The translations under genes and the position numbers were made by a program. The notes beneath the pieces were generated by a model that worked only from the letters and a program-made list of their open reading frames with translations, ran no database searches and was not told the DNA's origin. Below are positions 45,770 to 55,383 of a DNA stretch of 64,000 nt, one piece after another. The stretch covers positions 3,968,001-4,032,000 of the forward strand of contig NZ_CP145732.1 in NCBI RefSeq assembly GCF_036884845.1, in the 5' to 3' direction. The stretch is from Pseudomonas sp. MAG733B (GTDB lineage Bacteria; Pseudomonadota; Gammaproteobacteria; Pseudomonadales; Pseudomonadaceae). Each line of letters starts with the position of its first letter. Within the stretch, counting starts at the first letter, position 1.

Positions 45770-46425
45770 ATACGCCTCCGGTCGCCGACGACCTCGATCT
45801 GTGCCTGTGCCACAGCTGTGGCCTGGCCTGTGACATGACCAGCCAGCCTCACGAATGTGAGCGCTGCGGTGCACCACTGCATCGACGCAAGACCAATTCG
45901 CTGACCCGGACCTGGGCCTACATGATCACCGCGCTGGTGTTTTACGTTCCGGCCAATCTGCTGCCGGTGATGAACACCAAAATGGTCGGCAACGGTGCCG
46001 ATAGCACGATCATCAGCGGCGTACTGGAGTTCTGGGAGGCTGGTGCCTGGGACATCGCCCTGATCATTTTCATCGCCAGCATCGCGGTGCCGGGCATCAA
46101 GTTCGTGGCGATCACGTTGCTGCTGGTCACCGTGCAGCGCGACAGCGAGTGGGCGCGCAAGGAGCGCTCGAAGCTGTACCGCTTCGTCGAGGTGATCGGC
46201 TACTGGTCGATGCTCGACGTGATCGTGGTCGCCCTGGTGGCCTCACTGGTGAAGTTTCAAGCCCTGGCCGACATCGAGCCGCGTGCGGGCATTCTGTTTT
46301 TTGGACTGGTGGTGGTGTTCACCATGCTATCGGCCATGAGTTTCGATCCGCGCCTGATCTGGGATAGAGAGGCAGAGCGGGATAAACCAAATGAGGAGGT
46401 CAAGGATGCAGTCTCAAGCCACTGA
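45766..46425 (+). CDS. pqiA: Paraquat-inducible protein A, second half-size unit
   Basis: 219 residues from MNTPPVADDLDLCLCHSCGL. It again has two CxxC pairs (Cys15/Cys18 and Cys31/Cys34) and four membrane segments, ending with the PqiA motif MSFDPRLIWDREAE. It corresponds to the second half of E. coli PqiA. The two separate chains probably assemble into the same eight-helix unit. It overlaps pqiB by 20 bases. Confidence 0.88.
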   Translation: MNTPPVADDLDLCLCHSCGLACDMTSQPHECERCGAPLHRRKTNSLTRTWAYMITALVFYVPANLLPVMNTKMVGNGADSTIISGVLEFWEAGAWDIALIIFIASIAVPGIKFVAITLLLVTVQRDSEWARKERSKLYRFVEVIGYWSMLDVIVVALVASLVKFQALADIEPRAGILFFGLVVVFTMLSAMSFDPRLIWDREAERDKPNEEVKDAVSSH

Positions 46426-48082
46426 CGGGCCACAGGCCCCCGGTCAGGCCCCGATCAAGACCCGCCGTTTCGGCGTTTCATTGGTATGGATCGTGCCGAT
46501 TGTCGCAGTACTCGTGGGGATTTCGCTGGTGGTCAACAGCATCTTGAAGGAAGGGCCGACCATCACGGTCACCTTCAAGACCGGTGACGGCCTGACCGCC
46601 AACAAGACCGAGGTCAAGTACCGCAACGTGGTGATCGGCCATGTCACGGATGTGGATCTGAGCAACGACCAGAAAAGCGTCAACGCCACCATCAAACTGG
46701 CCAAGCAGGCTGAAAGCTTCACCCGCGAAGACTCGCAGTTCTGGGTGGTGCGTCCACGTATCGGTGCGGGTGGAGTGTCCGGCATCGACACACTGCTGTC
46801 CGGCGATTACATCGGCGCCGACATCGGCCAGGCCAATGGCCGCGCGAAGAATTTCAAGGGCCTGGAAAACCCGCCACCGATCACTTATGGCGAACCGGGC
46901 AAGCGCTTCACCCTGCATACACAGGACCTCGGATCGCTGGATATCGGTTCCCCGGTCTACTACCGCAAAATTCCGGTTGGGCAAGTCGTGGCGTATGAAC
47001 TGGACCCGGACGGCAAAGGCGTGAACATCGAATTGTTCATCCACGCGCCCAACGATCAATACGTTACCGAAAACACCCGGTTCTGGAACGCCAGCGGTAT
47101 TGACGTAAACGTCGGCGCCAACGGTTTCGCGGTCAAGACCGAGTCCTTGTCCTCGATTCTGGTGGGCGGCATCGCGTTCCGCGCGCCTGAATACAGCCCC
47201 AACGACAAACCGGCGCCTGAGGAATACGCCTACGAACTGTTCGACGACCAGCAAACTGCCCTCGCCCCACCCAATGGCAAACCGCAATACCTGGCCTTGC
47301 GCTTCGATCAGGCACTGCGCGGGCTCAAGGTCGATGCGCCGGTGGAATTCCTCGGCATGGAAATCGGGCGAGTGGTGTCGATCAATCTCGATTTCGATGC
47401 GAAAAAGCGCAGCTTCCCGCTCAACGTCGGCATCGTGATCTACCCGCAACGTTTGGGGCAGGCCCATACGAAAATGCTCGCCGCGCTCAATCATGATCCC
47501 AATGACGAGGCCGGCGGCGTGCGCCTGATCGGCACGTTCATCGAGAACGGTCTGCGCGCTCAGGCCCGCACCGGCAACCTGTTGACCGGCCAGTTGTACA
47601 TCGCGCTGGATTTCTACCCGAAAGCCGAAAAAGTCGCCTTCAATGCCACGGCGCGTCCGGTCATGATTCCGACCGTTCCGGGTAGCCTGGAGCAATTGCA
47701 GGAAAAACTCGAAGCCATGGTCGACAAGATCAACAAACTGCCGGTTGAGCGGATTGCCGGCAATCTTGACGGCAACCTCGTGGAAATGCGGAAAACCCTG
47801 AGCCAGTTCAATGGCAAGACGCTGCCAGGGGTACAAAACACCCTGTCAAACGTGAGCAAGACCCTGGAGTCGGCCAATACCACCCTGCAATCCGCCAACT
47901 CGACCCTGGCCGAAGATTCGCCGCAGCGGGAAAAACTGGGGCAGACGCTGGACGAGTTGGGACGCACGTCGCGGTCCTTGCGTGACCTTTCGGATTACCT
48001 CGGGCGGCATCCGGAATCGTTGATTCGCGGTCGGCCCAACAATGCCGCGCCGATGGACCTGCAAGCGCCACCGCGCAATTGA
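46406..48082 (+). CDS. pqiB: Intermembrane transport protein PqiB (MCE domains)
   Basis: 558 residues from MQSQATDGPQAPGQAPIKTR; AGGAGG is 6 bases before the ATG. A single N-terminal membrane helix (SLVWIVPIVAVLVGISLVVN, about 29-48) is followed by three MCE domains: GPTITVTFKTGDGLTANKTE, PPITYGEPGKRFTLHTQDLG and LALRFDQALRGLKVDAPVEF. A C-terminal coiled-coil region (about 435-530) forms the periplasm-spanning needle in E. coli PqiB. It acts with PqiA and the lipoprotein PqiC in lipid traffic between the membranes. Confidence 0.93.
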   Translation: MQSQATDGPQAPGQAPIKTRRFGVSLVWIVPIVAVLVGISLVVNSILKEGPTITVTFKTGDGLTANKTEVKYRNVVIGHVTDVDLSNDQKSVNATIKLAKQAESFTREDSQFWVVRPRIGAGGVSGIDTLLSGDYIGADIGQANGRAKNFKGLENPPPITYGEPGKRFTLHTQDLGSLDIGSPVYYRKIPVGQVVAYELDPDGKGVNIELFIHAPNDQYVTENTRFWNASGIDVNVGANGFAVKTESLSSILVGGIAFRAPEYSPNDKPAPEEYAYELFDDQQTALAPPNGKPQYLALRFDQALRGLKVDAPVEFLGMEIGRVVSINLDFDAKKRSFPLNVGIVIYPQRLGQAHTKMLAALNHDPNDEAGGVRLIGTFIENGLRAQARTGNLLTGQLYIALDFYPKAEKVAFNATARPVMIPTVPGSLEQLQEKLEAMVDKINKLPVERIAGNLDGNLVEMRKTLSQFNGKTLPGVQNTLSNVSKTLESANTTLQSANSTLAEDSPQREKLGQTLDELGRTSRSLRDLSDYLGRHPESLIRGRPNNAAPMDLQAPPRN

Positions 48083-48099
48083 CCACAGGAGCAACACCC

Positions 48100-48657
48100 A
48101 TGGCTTTTTCGCACAAGCTGACCTTGATTACCGCTGTGTTGCTGCTTGCCGCTTGCCGCAGCGACCCGATTCAATTCCACACCCTTACCCCGGCTCAAAT
48201 GACCGGTAACGCAAGGCCGACGACGGATATCCAGATCGAAGGCCTGACCGTCCCGCCGCAGGTCGACCGGCCGCAGATTGTGGTGCGCGAGGGCAACACC
48301 GGCATGGCGATTCTCGAAACCCAATGGTGGGGCGCCAGTCTGGTGGATGAGCTGCGCAGCGCCCTGCTCGACCAGATGATCAACAGCAATCCGCAACGTC
48401 GGGTTTCGGTGCGCCTGGAGGTGCAGCGCTTCGATTCGATTCCCGGCCAATACGGCTTGATCGACGTCAAATGGCGCTTGCGCGGCGCCAATGGCGATGA
48501 AAACACCCTGCTGACCTGTCGCAGCACTTTGCAGACACCTTCTGGGCCGTCCATTGATGAATTGGTGGCGGCCCAGCAGAACAACGTCAAGCGTCTGGCA
48601 GCGGTGATCAGCCAGGCGGCAAGCGGCTCGCAAAAAGGTTGTCCATCGACCCAATGA
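48100..48657 (+). CDS. pqiC: Membrane-integrity lipoprotein PqiC
   Basis: 185 residues from MAFSHKLTLITAVLLLAACR. The lipobox LLAAC places the lipidated Cys at residue 19, and Arg at +2 allows outer-membrane sorting. The rest matches the ABC-type transport auxiliary lipoprotein family (HTLTPAQ, VDRPQIVVREGNTGMAILET, SLVDELRSALL). It caps the PqiB needle at the outer membrane. The gene starts 17 bases after pqiB. Confidence 0.9.
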   Translation: MAFSHKLTLITAVLLLAACRSDPIQFHTLTPAQMTGNARPTTDIQIEGLTVPPQVDRPQIVVREGNTGMAILETQWWGASLVDELRSALLDQMINSNPQRRVSVRLEVQRFDSIPGQYGLIDVKWRLRGANGDENTLLTCRSTLQTPSGPSIDELVAAQQNNVKRLAAVISQAASGSQKGCPSTQ

Positions 48658-48707
48658 TTTGACGAATTTTTCTCATTTGGCCCTTTACATTTGCCGCGCC
48701 GCAAACA

Positions 48708-48728
48708 TGCAAATGATTCCTATTGATC
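48708..48728. promoter_or_regulatory. Possible Fur box upstream of the ferric iron importer
   Basis: TGCAAATGATTCCTATTGATC: the left half TGCAAATGATTC equals half of the classical Pseudomonas Fur palindrome; the right half is poor. A TTCTCATTTG segment at about 48670 resembles the other half-site. Iron repression of the downstream genes would be expected. Confidence 0.45.
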
Positions 48729-48794
48729 TACAATAATCGACGTCTTCCCCGTCAAATCTGCTTGCTCGATTAAAAAGCCAGGAGCTGCCACAGC

Positions 48795-49808
48795 ATGATT
48801 TCCCGTATCCCGTCTTTCCTGAAAAAAGCCCTGCTGGCCACCGCGTTGGTGAGCGCCGGCCATGTGTACGCAGCCGATGGCGTCGGCATAGTGGTCTACA
48901 ACGCGCAGCACGAAGGCCTGACCAAGGCCTGGGTTGAAGGTTTCACTCAGGAAACCGGGATTCCGGTCACCATGCGCAACGGTGATGACACCGAAATGGG
49001 CAACCAGATCGTCCAGGAAGGTGCCGCCTCGCCAGCCGATGTGTTCCTGACCGAAAACTCCCCGGCCATGGTGCTGGTCGACAACGCGGGGCTGTTTGCG
49101 CCGGTCGACAAAACCACCCTTGAGCAAGTCGATTCCGCCTACCGTCCGGCCCACGGCAAGTGGGTAGGCATCGCCGCACGCTCCACGGTGTTCGTCTACA
49201 ACCCGAGCAAACTGCCGGAAGCGCAACTGCCGAAATCGATCATGGACCTGGCCGACCCAAGCTGGAAAGGTCGCTGGGGCGCATCGCCGGGCGGTGCTGA
49301 CTTCCAGGCCATCGTCGCCGCCATCCTCGAACAGAAAGGCGAAGCCGCGACGCTTGACTGGTTGAAAGCCATGAAAACCAACTTCACCGCCTACCGTGGC
49401 AACAGCTCGGTGCTCAAAGCGGTGAATGCCGGGCAGATCGACAGCGGCGTGATCTATCACTATTACAGCTTCGTCGATCAGTCCAAGACCGGCGAAAACA
49501 GCAAGAACACTGCCCTGCATTACTTCAAGCACAAGGACCCGGGTGCGTTCGTCAGCATTTCCGGTGGCGGCGTTCTGGCCTCCAGCAAACACAAGGAACA
49601 AGCCCAGGCGTTCCTGAAATGGATTACCGGCAAGGACGGCCAGGCCATCCTCAAGGACGGCAAATCGTTTGAATACGCCGTGGGCAAGAACGCTCAATCC
49701 AATCCAAAACTGGTGCCTTTGCAGCAGCTCGACGCGCCAACCGTTGATGCCTCGAAACTCGACAGCAAAAAAGCCGTGGAGCTGATGACTCAGGCCGGAC
49801 TGCTTTAA
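48795..49808 (+). CDS. fbpA: Ferric iron ABC transporter binding protein (FbpA/HitA-like)
   Basis: 337 residues with a Sec signal peptide ending near GHVYAADG. The mature start VGIVVYNAQHEGLTKAWVEG and the segment SGVIYHYYSFVDQS (adjacent Tyr residues used as iron ligands in FbpA) mark the ferric iron-binding group of family 1 binding proteins. It delivers unchelated or weakly chelated Fe3+ to the two-domain permease encoded next. A possible Fur box lies upstream. Confidence 0.88.
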   Translation: MISRIPSFLKKALLATALVSAGHVYAADGVGIVVYNAQHEGLTKAWVEGFTQETGIPVTMRNGDDTEMGNQIVQEGAASPADVFLTENSPAMVLVDNAGLFAPVDKTTLEQVDSAYRPAHGKWVGIAARSTVFVYNPSKLPEAQLPKSIMDLADPSWKGRWGASPGGADFQAIVAAILEQKGEAATLDWLKAMKTNFTAYRGNSSVLKAVNAGQIDSGVIYHYYSFVDQSKTGENSKNTALHYFKHKDPGAFVSISGGGVLASSKHKEQAQAFLKWITGKDGQAILKDGKSFEYAVGKNAQSNPKLVPLQQLDAPTVDASKLDSKKAVELMTQAGLL

Positions 49809-49811
49809 TTG

Positions 49812-51410
49812 ATGCCTGAAATCCTGCCAGCGGGTGTCACAGACGCAATACCCGCCAACCTGCGCCGACGATCACGCGGCATGTTCGCGAGCCGTGGCGG
49901 CGCGTGGGTGGTCGGTTTGTCGGTGCTGGTTTCGTTATTGGCGCTGCTGCCGATTGCCTATGTCATCGGCGTTTCCTTGCAGACAGGTTGGTCGACGGTG
50001 GTCACGCTGGTGTTCCGGCCACGGGTTGGCGAGTTGCTGGTCAACACCGTGTTGCTGGTGATCATCACCGTGCCCCTGTGCATCGCCCTCGGGGTGACGC
50101 TGGCCTGGCTGACCGAACGCACCAACCTGCCGGGGCGGCGCTGGTGGTCGTTGCTGGCGACGGCGCCACTGGCGGTACCGGCGTTCGTGCACAGTTACGC
50201 TTGGGTCAGTCTGGTGCCGCCGATTCACGGGTTGTTTGCCGGGGTACAGGTTTCGGTCATCGCCTATTTTCCGTTTTTGTACCTGCCGGTTGCCGCCACG
50301 TTGCGCCGACTGGACCCGGCCATCGAAGACGTTGCCGAATCGCTCGGGCTCAAGCCCTGGGCGGTGTTTTTCCGGGTGGTGTTGCCGCAACTGCGCTTGG
50401 CGATCTGCGGTGGCGCGCTGCTGGTGGGCCTGCATCTGCTGGCCGAATACGGCCTGTACGCGATGATTCGCTTCGATACGTTCACCACGGCGATCTTCGA
50501 TCAGTTCAAATCCACCTTCAACGGCGCTGCGGCGCACATGCTGGCCAGCGTGCTCGCCCTGTGCTGCCTGGCCATGCTGACCGCTGAATCCGCCGCTCGT
50601 GGTACGGCGCGCTATGCTCGCGTCGGCTCCGGCAGTGCCCGTGAACAGCGGATCGTGATCCTGCGCACCCCGTCGACCGCACTCGGGCTTGCGTTACAGA
50701 TCATCACCTGCGCCCTCGCGCTGGGCGTGCCGTTGATCACCCTGAGCCAATGGCTGATTGCCGGTGGCTTGCAGGTCTGGGATTTGAGCGAACTGTTGCC
50801 GGCCCTGGAACAGACGCTGTTGTTCGGCGTGGCCGGTGCAGCCCTGACGACTTGCGCGGCGATCCCGATTGCCTGGCTGTCGATTCGCTATCCGGGCCGA
50901 TTGCAACGGGTTCTGGAAAGCTGCAACTACATCACCAGCTCGTTGCCGGGAATCGTCGTCGCGTTGGCCCTGGTCACCGTGACCATCCACTTTGCCCGGC
51001 CGATCTACCAGACCACCATCACCGTGCTGCTGGCATATCTGCTGATGTTTCTGCCTCGCGCGCTGGTGAGCCTGCGCGCCGGCATCGCCCAGGCGCCGGT
51101 GGAACTGGAAAACATCGCCCGCAGCCTTGGCCGTTCGCCGGTCCGGGCGTTGTGGCTGATCACCCTGCGATTGGCTGCACCGGGCGCCGCTGCCGGCGCT
51201 GCGCTGGTGTTCCTGGCGATCACCAACGAACTGACCGCCACCCTGCTGCTCGCCCCCAACGGTACGCGCACGCTGGCCACCGGGTTCTGGGCGCTGACCA
51301 GCGAAATCGACTACGCCGCCGCGGCACCCTACGCGCTGCTGATGATTGTGCTGTCGCTTCCGTTGACCGGAATCCTTTATCACCAATCCAAAAAAACGGC
51401 TGGCCGATGA
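49812..51410 (+). CDS. fbpB: Ferric iron ABC transporter permease, two-domain (FbpB/HitB-like)
   Basis: 532 residues, about 12 membrane segments in two homologous halves. Each has an EAA loop: [20 protein letters not shown] (about 175-194) and [20 protein letters not shown] (about 435-454). Fused permeases of this size are typical of Fbp/Afu iron importers. The ATG at 49812 lies 3 bases after the fbpA stop; a TTG just before it is less likely. Its stop overlaps the ATPase start (ATGA). Confidence 0.9.
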   Translation: MPEILPAGVTDAIPANLRRRSRGMFASRGGAWVVGLSVLVSLLALLPIAYVIGVSLQTGWSTVVTLVFRPRVGELLVNTVLLVIITVPLCIALGVTLAWLTERTNLPGRRWWSLLATAPLAVPAFVHSYAWVSLVPPIHGLFAGVQVSVIAYFPFLYLPVAATLRRLDPAIEDVAESLGLKPWAVFFRVVLPQLRLAICGGALLVGLHLLAEYGLYAMIRFDTFTTAIFDQFKSTFNGAAAHMLASVLALCCLAMLTAESAARGTARYARVGSGSAREQRIVILRTPSTALGLALQIITCALALGVPLITLSQWLIAGGLQVWDLSELLPALEQTLLFGVAGAALTTCAAIPIAWLSIRYPGRLQRVLESCNYITSSLPGIVVALALVTVTIHFARPIYQTTITVLLAYLLMFLPRALVSLRAGIAQAPVELENIARSLGRSPVRALWLITLRLAAPGAAAGAALVFLAITNELTATLLLAPNGTRTLATGFWALTSEIDYAAAAPYALLMIVLSLPLTGILYHQSKKTAGR

Positions 51411-52477
51411 ACGCTCTAGAACTGCATTCGCTGAACAAATCCTACGGCGCCCACCGAGCGCTGGACGATGTCAGCCTGTCCGTGCCCAGCGGCAGCCGCA
51501 CGGTGATCGTCGGCCCTTCCGGGTCGGGCAAAACCACCTTGCTGCGGATGATCGCCGGCTTCGAATTCCCGGACTCCGGGCGTCTGTCACTCAATGGTCA
51601 GACACTGGTCGACAGCACCCACGAAGTGCCGGCGCATCAACGCCTGATTGGTTATGTGCCGCAGGACGGCGCGCTGTTCCCGCACATGACGGTGGCCGCC
51701 AACATCGGTTTCGGCCTGGCGACCAAGGGCAGCGAAAAACAGCAGCGTGTCGAGGAACTGATGGACAGCGTGGCGCTGGATTCGAACATGGCCGAGCGCT
51801 GGCCCCACGAATTGTCCGGCGGCCAGCAACAACGGGTGGCGCTGGCACGAGCGCTGGCCCAACAGCCACGGCTGATGCTGCTGGATGAACCGTTCTCCGC
51901 GCTCGATACCGGCCTGCGCGCGAGCATGCGCAAACTGGTCGCGCGCTTGCTGGCAGAGGCCGGGGTCACCACCATCCTGGTCACCCACGATCAGAGCGAA
52001 GCGCTGTCCTTTGCCGATCAACTGGCGGTGATGCGCCACGGTCGACTGGTGCAGTCGGGGCATCCGCTGGACCTTTACCGTTATCCCGACGATGTCCAGA
52101 CTGCGTTGTTTCTCGGCGATGCGGTGGTGATGCCCGCCCGCATCGAAGCCGGTTGGGCCCATTGCGATCTGGGCCGGATACCGGTCAACAACCACCGCAA
52201 TAACAGTGCGGCGCAAATCATGCTGCGGCCCGAGCAATTGCAGGTCGCCAGCGTCCTGCCCAATAGCGCGGAAGTCGCCGGTTGCCGCGCGGTGGTGACC
52301 GACCGAGATTTCAGCGGCAACACCTGCACCCTGACCGTGGAATTGCAGGCCATGGCCCCCGGCGAAGACACCGGTCGTTCACTGCTGGTGCGGAGCTCGG
52401 GCATGTACGCGCCACCAGCCGGTAGCGCCGTGCATGTCTCGACCATCGGTCACGCCCACGTATTGAGCGAGCCTTGA
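51407..52477 (+). CDS. fbpC: Ferric iron ABC transporter ATPase (FbpC-like)
   Basis: 356 residues. Walker A is GPSGSGKTT (about 38-46), signature [15 protein letters not shown], Walker [13 protein letters not shown], switch [11 protein letters not shown]-terminal TOBE-like domain (about 235-356: [28 protein letters not shown]) is typical of FbpC, where it can sense iron. It completes the fbpABC operon and converges on the recombinase gene with 10 bases between the stops. Confidence 0.9.
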   Translation: MNALELHSLNKSYGAHRALDDVSLSVPSGSRTVIVGPSGSGKTTLLRMIAGFEFPDSGRLSLNGQTLVDSTHEVPAHQRLIGYVPQDGALFPHMTVAANIGFGLATKGSEKQQRVEELMDSVALDSNMAERWPHELSGGQQQRVALARALAQQPRLMLLDEPFSALDTGLRASMRKLVARLLAEAGVTTILVTHDQSEALSFADQLAVMRHGRLVQSGHPLDLYRYPDDVQTALFLGDAVVMPARIEAGWAHCDLGRIPVNNHRNNSAAQIMLRPEQLQVASVLPNSAEVAGCRAVVTDRDFSGNTCTLTVELQAMAPGEDTGRSLLVRSSGMYAPPAGSAVHVSTIGHAHVLSEP

Positions 52478-52487
52478 ACCCTTCCGA

Positions 52488-53561
52488 TCAAAGATCGAAG
52501 CGATCCACCGCACGGCGCCGCTCGTTGTCATCGCGCACGTCGTAATTGGCGGTGGTCTGGATGTTGCTGTGGTGGGCCAGTTTCTGTGCGATCGACAGGT
52601 CGTGTTCCTCGATCACCCGGGTGATGAACGAACGCCGGAAATCATGGGGCATGATTTTTACCCCCACCTGCGCCCCACGCTGCCGGGCGATGTAGTAGAT
52701 CGCATGCTTGGTGATGCGCTCGCGGGTGATGTGGCTGCCCCGGCGAATGCGGTTGAACAGGAACGTATCGTCCGCTTCGCCTTCCTTGAGCTGTGAACGA
52801 CGCAACTCCAGCCAGGCATCGAGTTTGGCGAAAGCCCAGGCCGGGGCGTACTTGATCAACTGCTTGTTGCCCTTGGCCGTGACCCGCAGGCTGCGTTCGG
52901 TGAAATCCACCTGGTTCAGGTCCAGGTTCACCGATTCCGATTTGCGCATCCCCGAACCGTACAGAATCCCGATGATGGCCGCATCGCGCAGGCCCTGTGG
53001 CCGTGGATCGGCGGCGCAGACTTCCATCAACTCCTGAATCAACGTACGTCGCAGATTGCGCCCTTGGGACAAACGCGTGCCGGCAATGCCCTTGACCGAG
53101 CGCATTTTCAGCAAGTGTTCCTGGCTGATCAGGCTCATGCGCCACGCTTCGTTCATCACCCCGCGCACTGCGTTGACGTATAGCGACGAGGTATTCGGCG
53201 CATAGCCATCCGTGCGCAACGTTGCCACCAGCGCAATCACATCCTCGGGCTGCAACTCATGCCAGGGAATTTCCTCGATGTTCACGTCTTCGAAGCCCAG
53301 GCGGTCGGCGGCGTCCTGCAACACGTAACGCATGGTCAATTGGCTGGACGGTGCCAATCGCGCCAGATACACGGTCAGCGGGTTGGTCTTGGGGGTACTT
53401 GAATCAACATCGGGTAGGTCAATCAAACGAAACGGCCTTGAAAAAGAAGTAGCAACAAACGGTGTGCAGACAAAGAGGGTCGTTACGCTGCCGGTCATGG
53501 CCGATAAAGTCAAATGTCGCCGACAGGGGCCACCACTCTGCTGATAGATGAATTGAAACAT
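52488..53561 (-). CDS. Orphan tyrosine-type site-specific recombinase
   Basis: 357 residues from ATG 53561, which has GAGGA 10 bases upstream; ATG 53498 (336 residues) is an alternative. All catalytic residues appear: Arg206 in GSGMRKSE, Lys in AKGNKQ, His306 and Arg309 in PHDFRRSF, His330 in LAHHSNIQTT and the nucleophile Tyr340. An N-terminal SAM-like core-binding domain spans roughly 80-175. No excisionase, phage gene or att-like repeat lies next to it, so it is either a chromosomal orphan recombinase or a remnant of a lost element. It is divergent from the ugd-like gene. Confidence 0.87.
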   Translation of the reverse strand: MFQFIYQQSGGPCRRHLTLSAMTGSVTTLFVCTPFVATSFSRPFRLIDLPDVDSSTPKTNPLTVYLARLAPSSQLTMRYVLQDAADRLGFEDVNIEEIPWHELQPEDVIALVATLRTDGYAPNTSSLYVNAVRGVMNEAWRMSLISQEHLLKMRSVKGIAGTRLSQGRNLRRTLIQELMEVCAADPRPQGLRDAAIIGILYGSGMRKSESVNLDLNQVDFTERSLRVTAKGNKQLIKYAPAWAFAKLDAWLELRRSQLKEGEADDTFLFNRIRRGSHITRERITKHAIYYIARQRGAQVGVKIMPHDFRRSFITRVIEEHDLSIAQKLAHHSNIQTTANYDVRDDNERRRAVDRFDL

Positions 53562-53606
53562 GGTGATGCAATCCTCGAACGCAGTCGATCGCGGCAGGAG
53601 CAAGCC

Positions 53607-54983
53607 ATGAAAATCAGTGTATTTGGTAGCGGTTACGTTGGCCTGGTGCAAGCCGCCGTCCTGGCTGAAGTCGGCCATGACGTGGTGTGCATGGACATTG
53701 ACGAGAAAAAAGTCGAGTTATTGCAACAGGGCCACGTGAGCATTTTCGAACCGGGCCTGGCCAGCCTGGTGCGCGAAAGCCTGGACGCCAAACGGTTGCA
53801 GTTCACCACCGACGAAAAGGTCGCCGTGCAACACGGCCAGGTGTTGTTCATCGCGGTCGGCACGCCATCTCGGGACGATGGTTCGGCGGATTTGCGTTAC
53901 GTGCTGTCGGTGGGTGAAGCGGTGGCGCGGCATCGTGAACAACCGGTGATCCTGGTGGAAAAATCCACGGTGCCGGTGGGTACCGGCGACACCTTGCGTG
54001 CGCACATCGACAAGTGCCTGATCAAGGTCGGCCGTTTGCTGCAATTCGATATCGTCTCCAATCCGGAGTTTTTGAAAGAAGGCTCGGCCGTGGCCGATTG
54101 CCGGCGCCCGGACCGTATCGTCATCGGCTGCGAACGCGAAGAAGTGCGCGACGTGATGCGCGATCTGTACTCGCCGTTCAACCGCAATCATGAGCGCATC
54201 ATGTTCATGGACCTGCGCAGCGCCGAGCTGACCAAGTACGCCGCCAACTGCATGCTGGCGACCAAGATCAGCTTCATCAACCAGATCGCCGAACTGGCCG
54301 AACACCTGGGTGCCGACATCGAATCGGTACGCCTGGGCATCGGCGCCGACTCGCGCATCGGCTACCACTTCATCTACCCCGGTTGCGGTTATGGCGGTTC
54401 GTGTTTTCCTAAGGACATGCGTGCGCTGATCCACAGCGCCGAGGAGGCGCACTGCTCCAGCGACCTGCTGCAAGCGGTGGAGGCCATCAACCAGCGGCAG
54501 AAACACAAACTGTTCGAACGCATCAAGGCGTTCTACAAGGGCGATTTACGCGGCAAGACCTTTGCCGTGTGGGGCCTGGCGTTCAAACCGAACACCGACG
54601 ACATGCGCGATGCACCGAGCCGCGTGCTGCTCGAAGCGCTGTGGGCTGCTGGCGCCAATGTGCGAGCGTTCGACCCGGAAGCGATGCAGGAAACCCAGAA
54701 CCTGTATCCCGAGGAATCAAAGCTGATGCTGATGGGCACGCCGGAATCGGTGTTGAACGGCGCCGACGCGCTGATCATCTGCACCGAGTGGCAACAATTC
54801 AAGGCCCCGGATTTCGAGCTTATTCGCCAACGGCTCAATGCACCGGTGATCTTCGACGGCCGCAACCTGTACGACGCCGAACGCCTGGCGCGCAATGGTT
54901 TCATGTACTTTCCGATGGGCCGGGGTGAATCGCGCAAGTTGCCGATTCCATTGCAGCGGTGGCCTGCAGTGTCAGTGGCTTGA
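53607..54983 (+). CDS. ugd: UDP-glucose 6-dehydrogenase
   Basis: 458 residues from MKISVFGSGYVGLVQAAVLA; AGGAG is 6 bases before the ATG. The NAD-binding GSGYVG (8-13), VEKSTVPVGT, SNPEFLKEGSA (about 150-160) and the catalytic Cys in GCGYGGSCFPKD (about 257-268) are all present. It oxidises UDP-glucose to UDP-glucuronate for exopolysaccharide or lipopolysaccharide sugars. No polysaccharide genes lie beside it in this window. Confidence 0.93.
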   Translation: MKISVFGSGYVGLVQAAVLAEVGHDVVCMDIDEKKVELLQQGHVSIFEPGLASLVRESLDAKRLQFTTDEKVAVQHGQVLFIAVGTPSRDDGSADLRYVLSVGEAVARHREQPVILVEKSTVPVGTGDTLRAHIDKCLIKVGRLLQFDIVSNPEFLKEGSAVADCRRPDRIVIGCEREEVRDVMRDLYSPFNRNHERIMFMDLRSAELTKYAANCMLATKISFINQIAELAEHLGADIESVRLGIGADSRIGYHFIYPGCGYGGSCFPKDMRALIHSAEEAHCSSDLLQAVEAINQRQKHKLFERIKAFYKGDLRGKTFAVWGLAFKPNTDDMRDAPSRVLLEALWAAGANVRAFDPEAMQETQNLYPEESKLMLMGTPESVLNGADALIICTEWQQFKAPDFELIRQRLNAPVIFDGRNLYDAERLARNGFMYFPMGRGESRKLPIPLQRWPAVSVA

Positions 54984-55051
54984 GGGCATTGTTTGCAATA
55001 ACTGCGGCGGGGTTGGAAGTTACTGTTTGCTGTCTGTGAATACGCAACTCC

Positions 55052-55141
55052 TGTGGGAGCGGGCTTGCTCGCGAAGAGGGTGTATCAGACAACATTCAAG
55101 TCGATTGACACACCGCCTTCGCGAGCAAGCCCGCTCCCACA
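55052..55141. repeat. REPIN abutting IS110 copy 2
   Basis: TGTGGGAGCGGGCTTGCTCG is mirrored by CGAGCAAGCCCGCTCCCACA. The IS begins at the very next base, the same position relative to the palindrome as in copy 1. Confidence 0.93.
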
Positions 55142-55222
55142 TCTATGGATACCCCCATTTCTGCAATACTGTTTTTGATGTGTGTTTGGCTTGCTTTCAT
55201 CTATCCGGCGTCTGGGGGACGA

Positions 55223-55323
55223 CCCTGCGCCTCGATGAGAATCGCGCCTGACGGCCCTTCATAGGGAGAAGGCTTTTTCAGCCTTGTGGGAGCCCAGGGT
55301 AGTCGTCAGGCCGGTTGGCCGTT
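55223..55323 (-). ncRNA. Candidate bridge RNA of the IS110 element, copy 2
   Basis: Same structure as in copy 1: GCCTGACG at 55246-55253 pairs with CGTCAGGC at 55304-55311, with the AAGGCT/AGCCTT hairpin inside. TGTGGGAGCC at 55285-55294 matches 9 of 10 positions of the complement of the adjacent REPIN end (CGCTCCCACA). A guide that tolerates this one difference would explain insertion at both REPIN subtypes. Confidence 0.5.
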
Positions 55324-55383
55324 CACGTCATCTGTTATCCAGCATCGCAAAACCAGGTGGGTGGTGCTCGGGTGGCAGCGGGG

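Noticed and set aside
46478..47836. A 452-codon minus-strand open frame opposite pqiB
   Set aside because: pqiB has three MCE domains and sits in a clear pqi operon; the antisense product has no recognisable domain.
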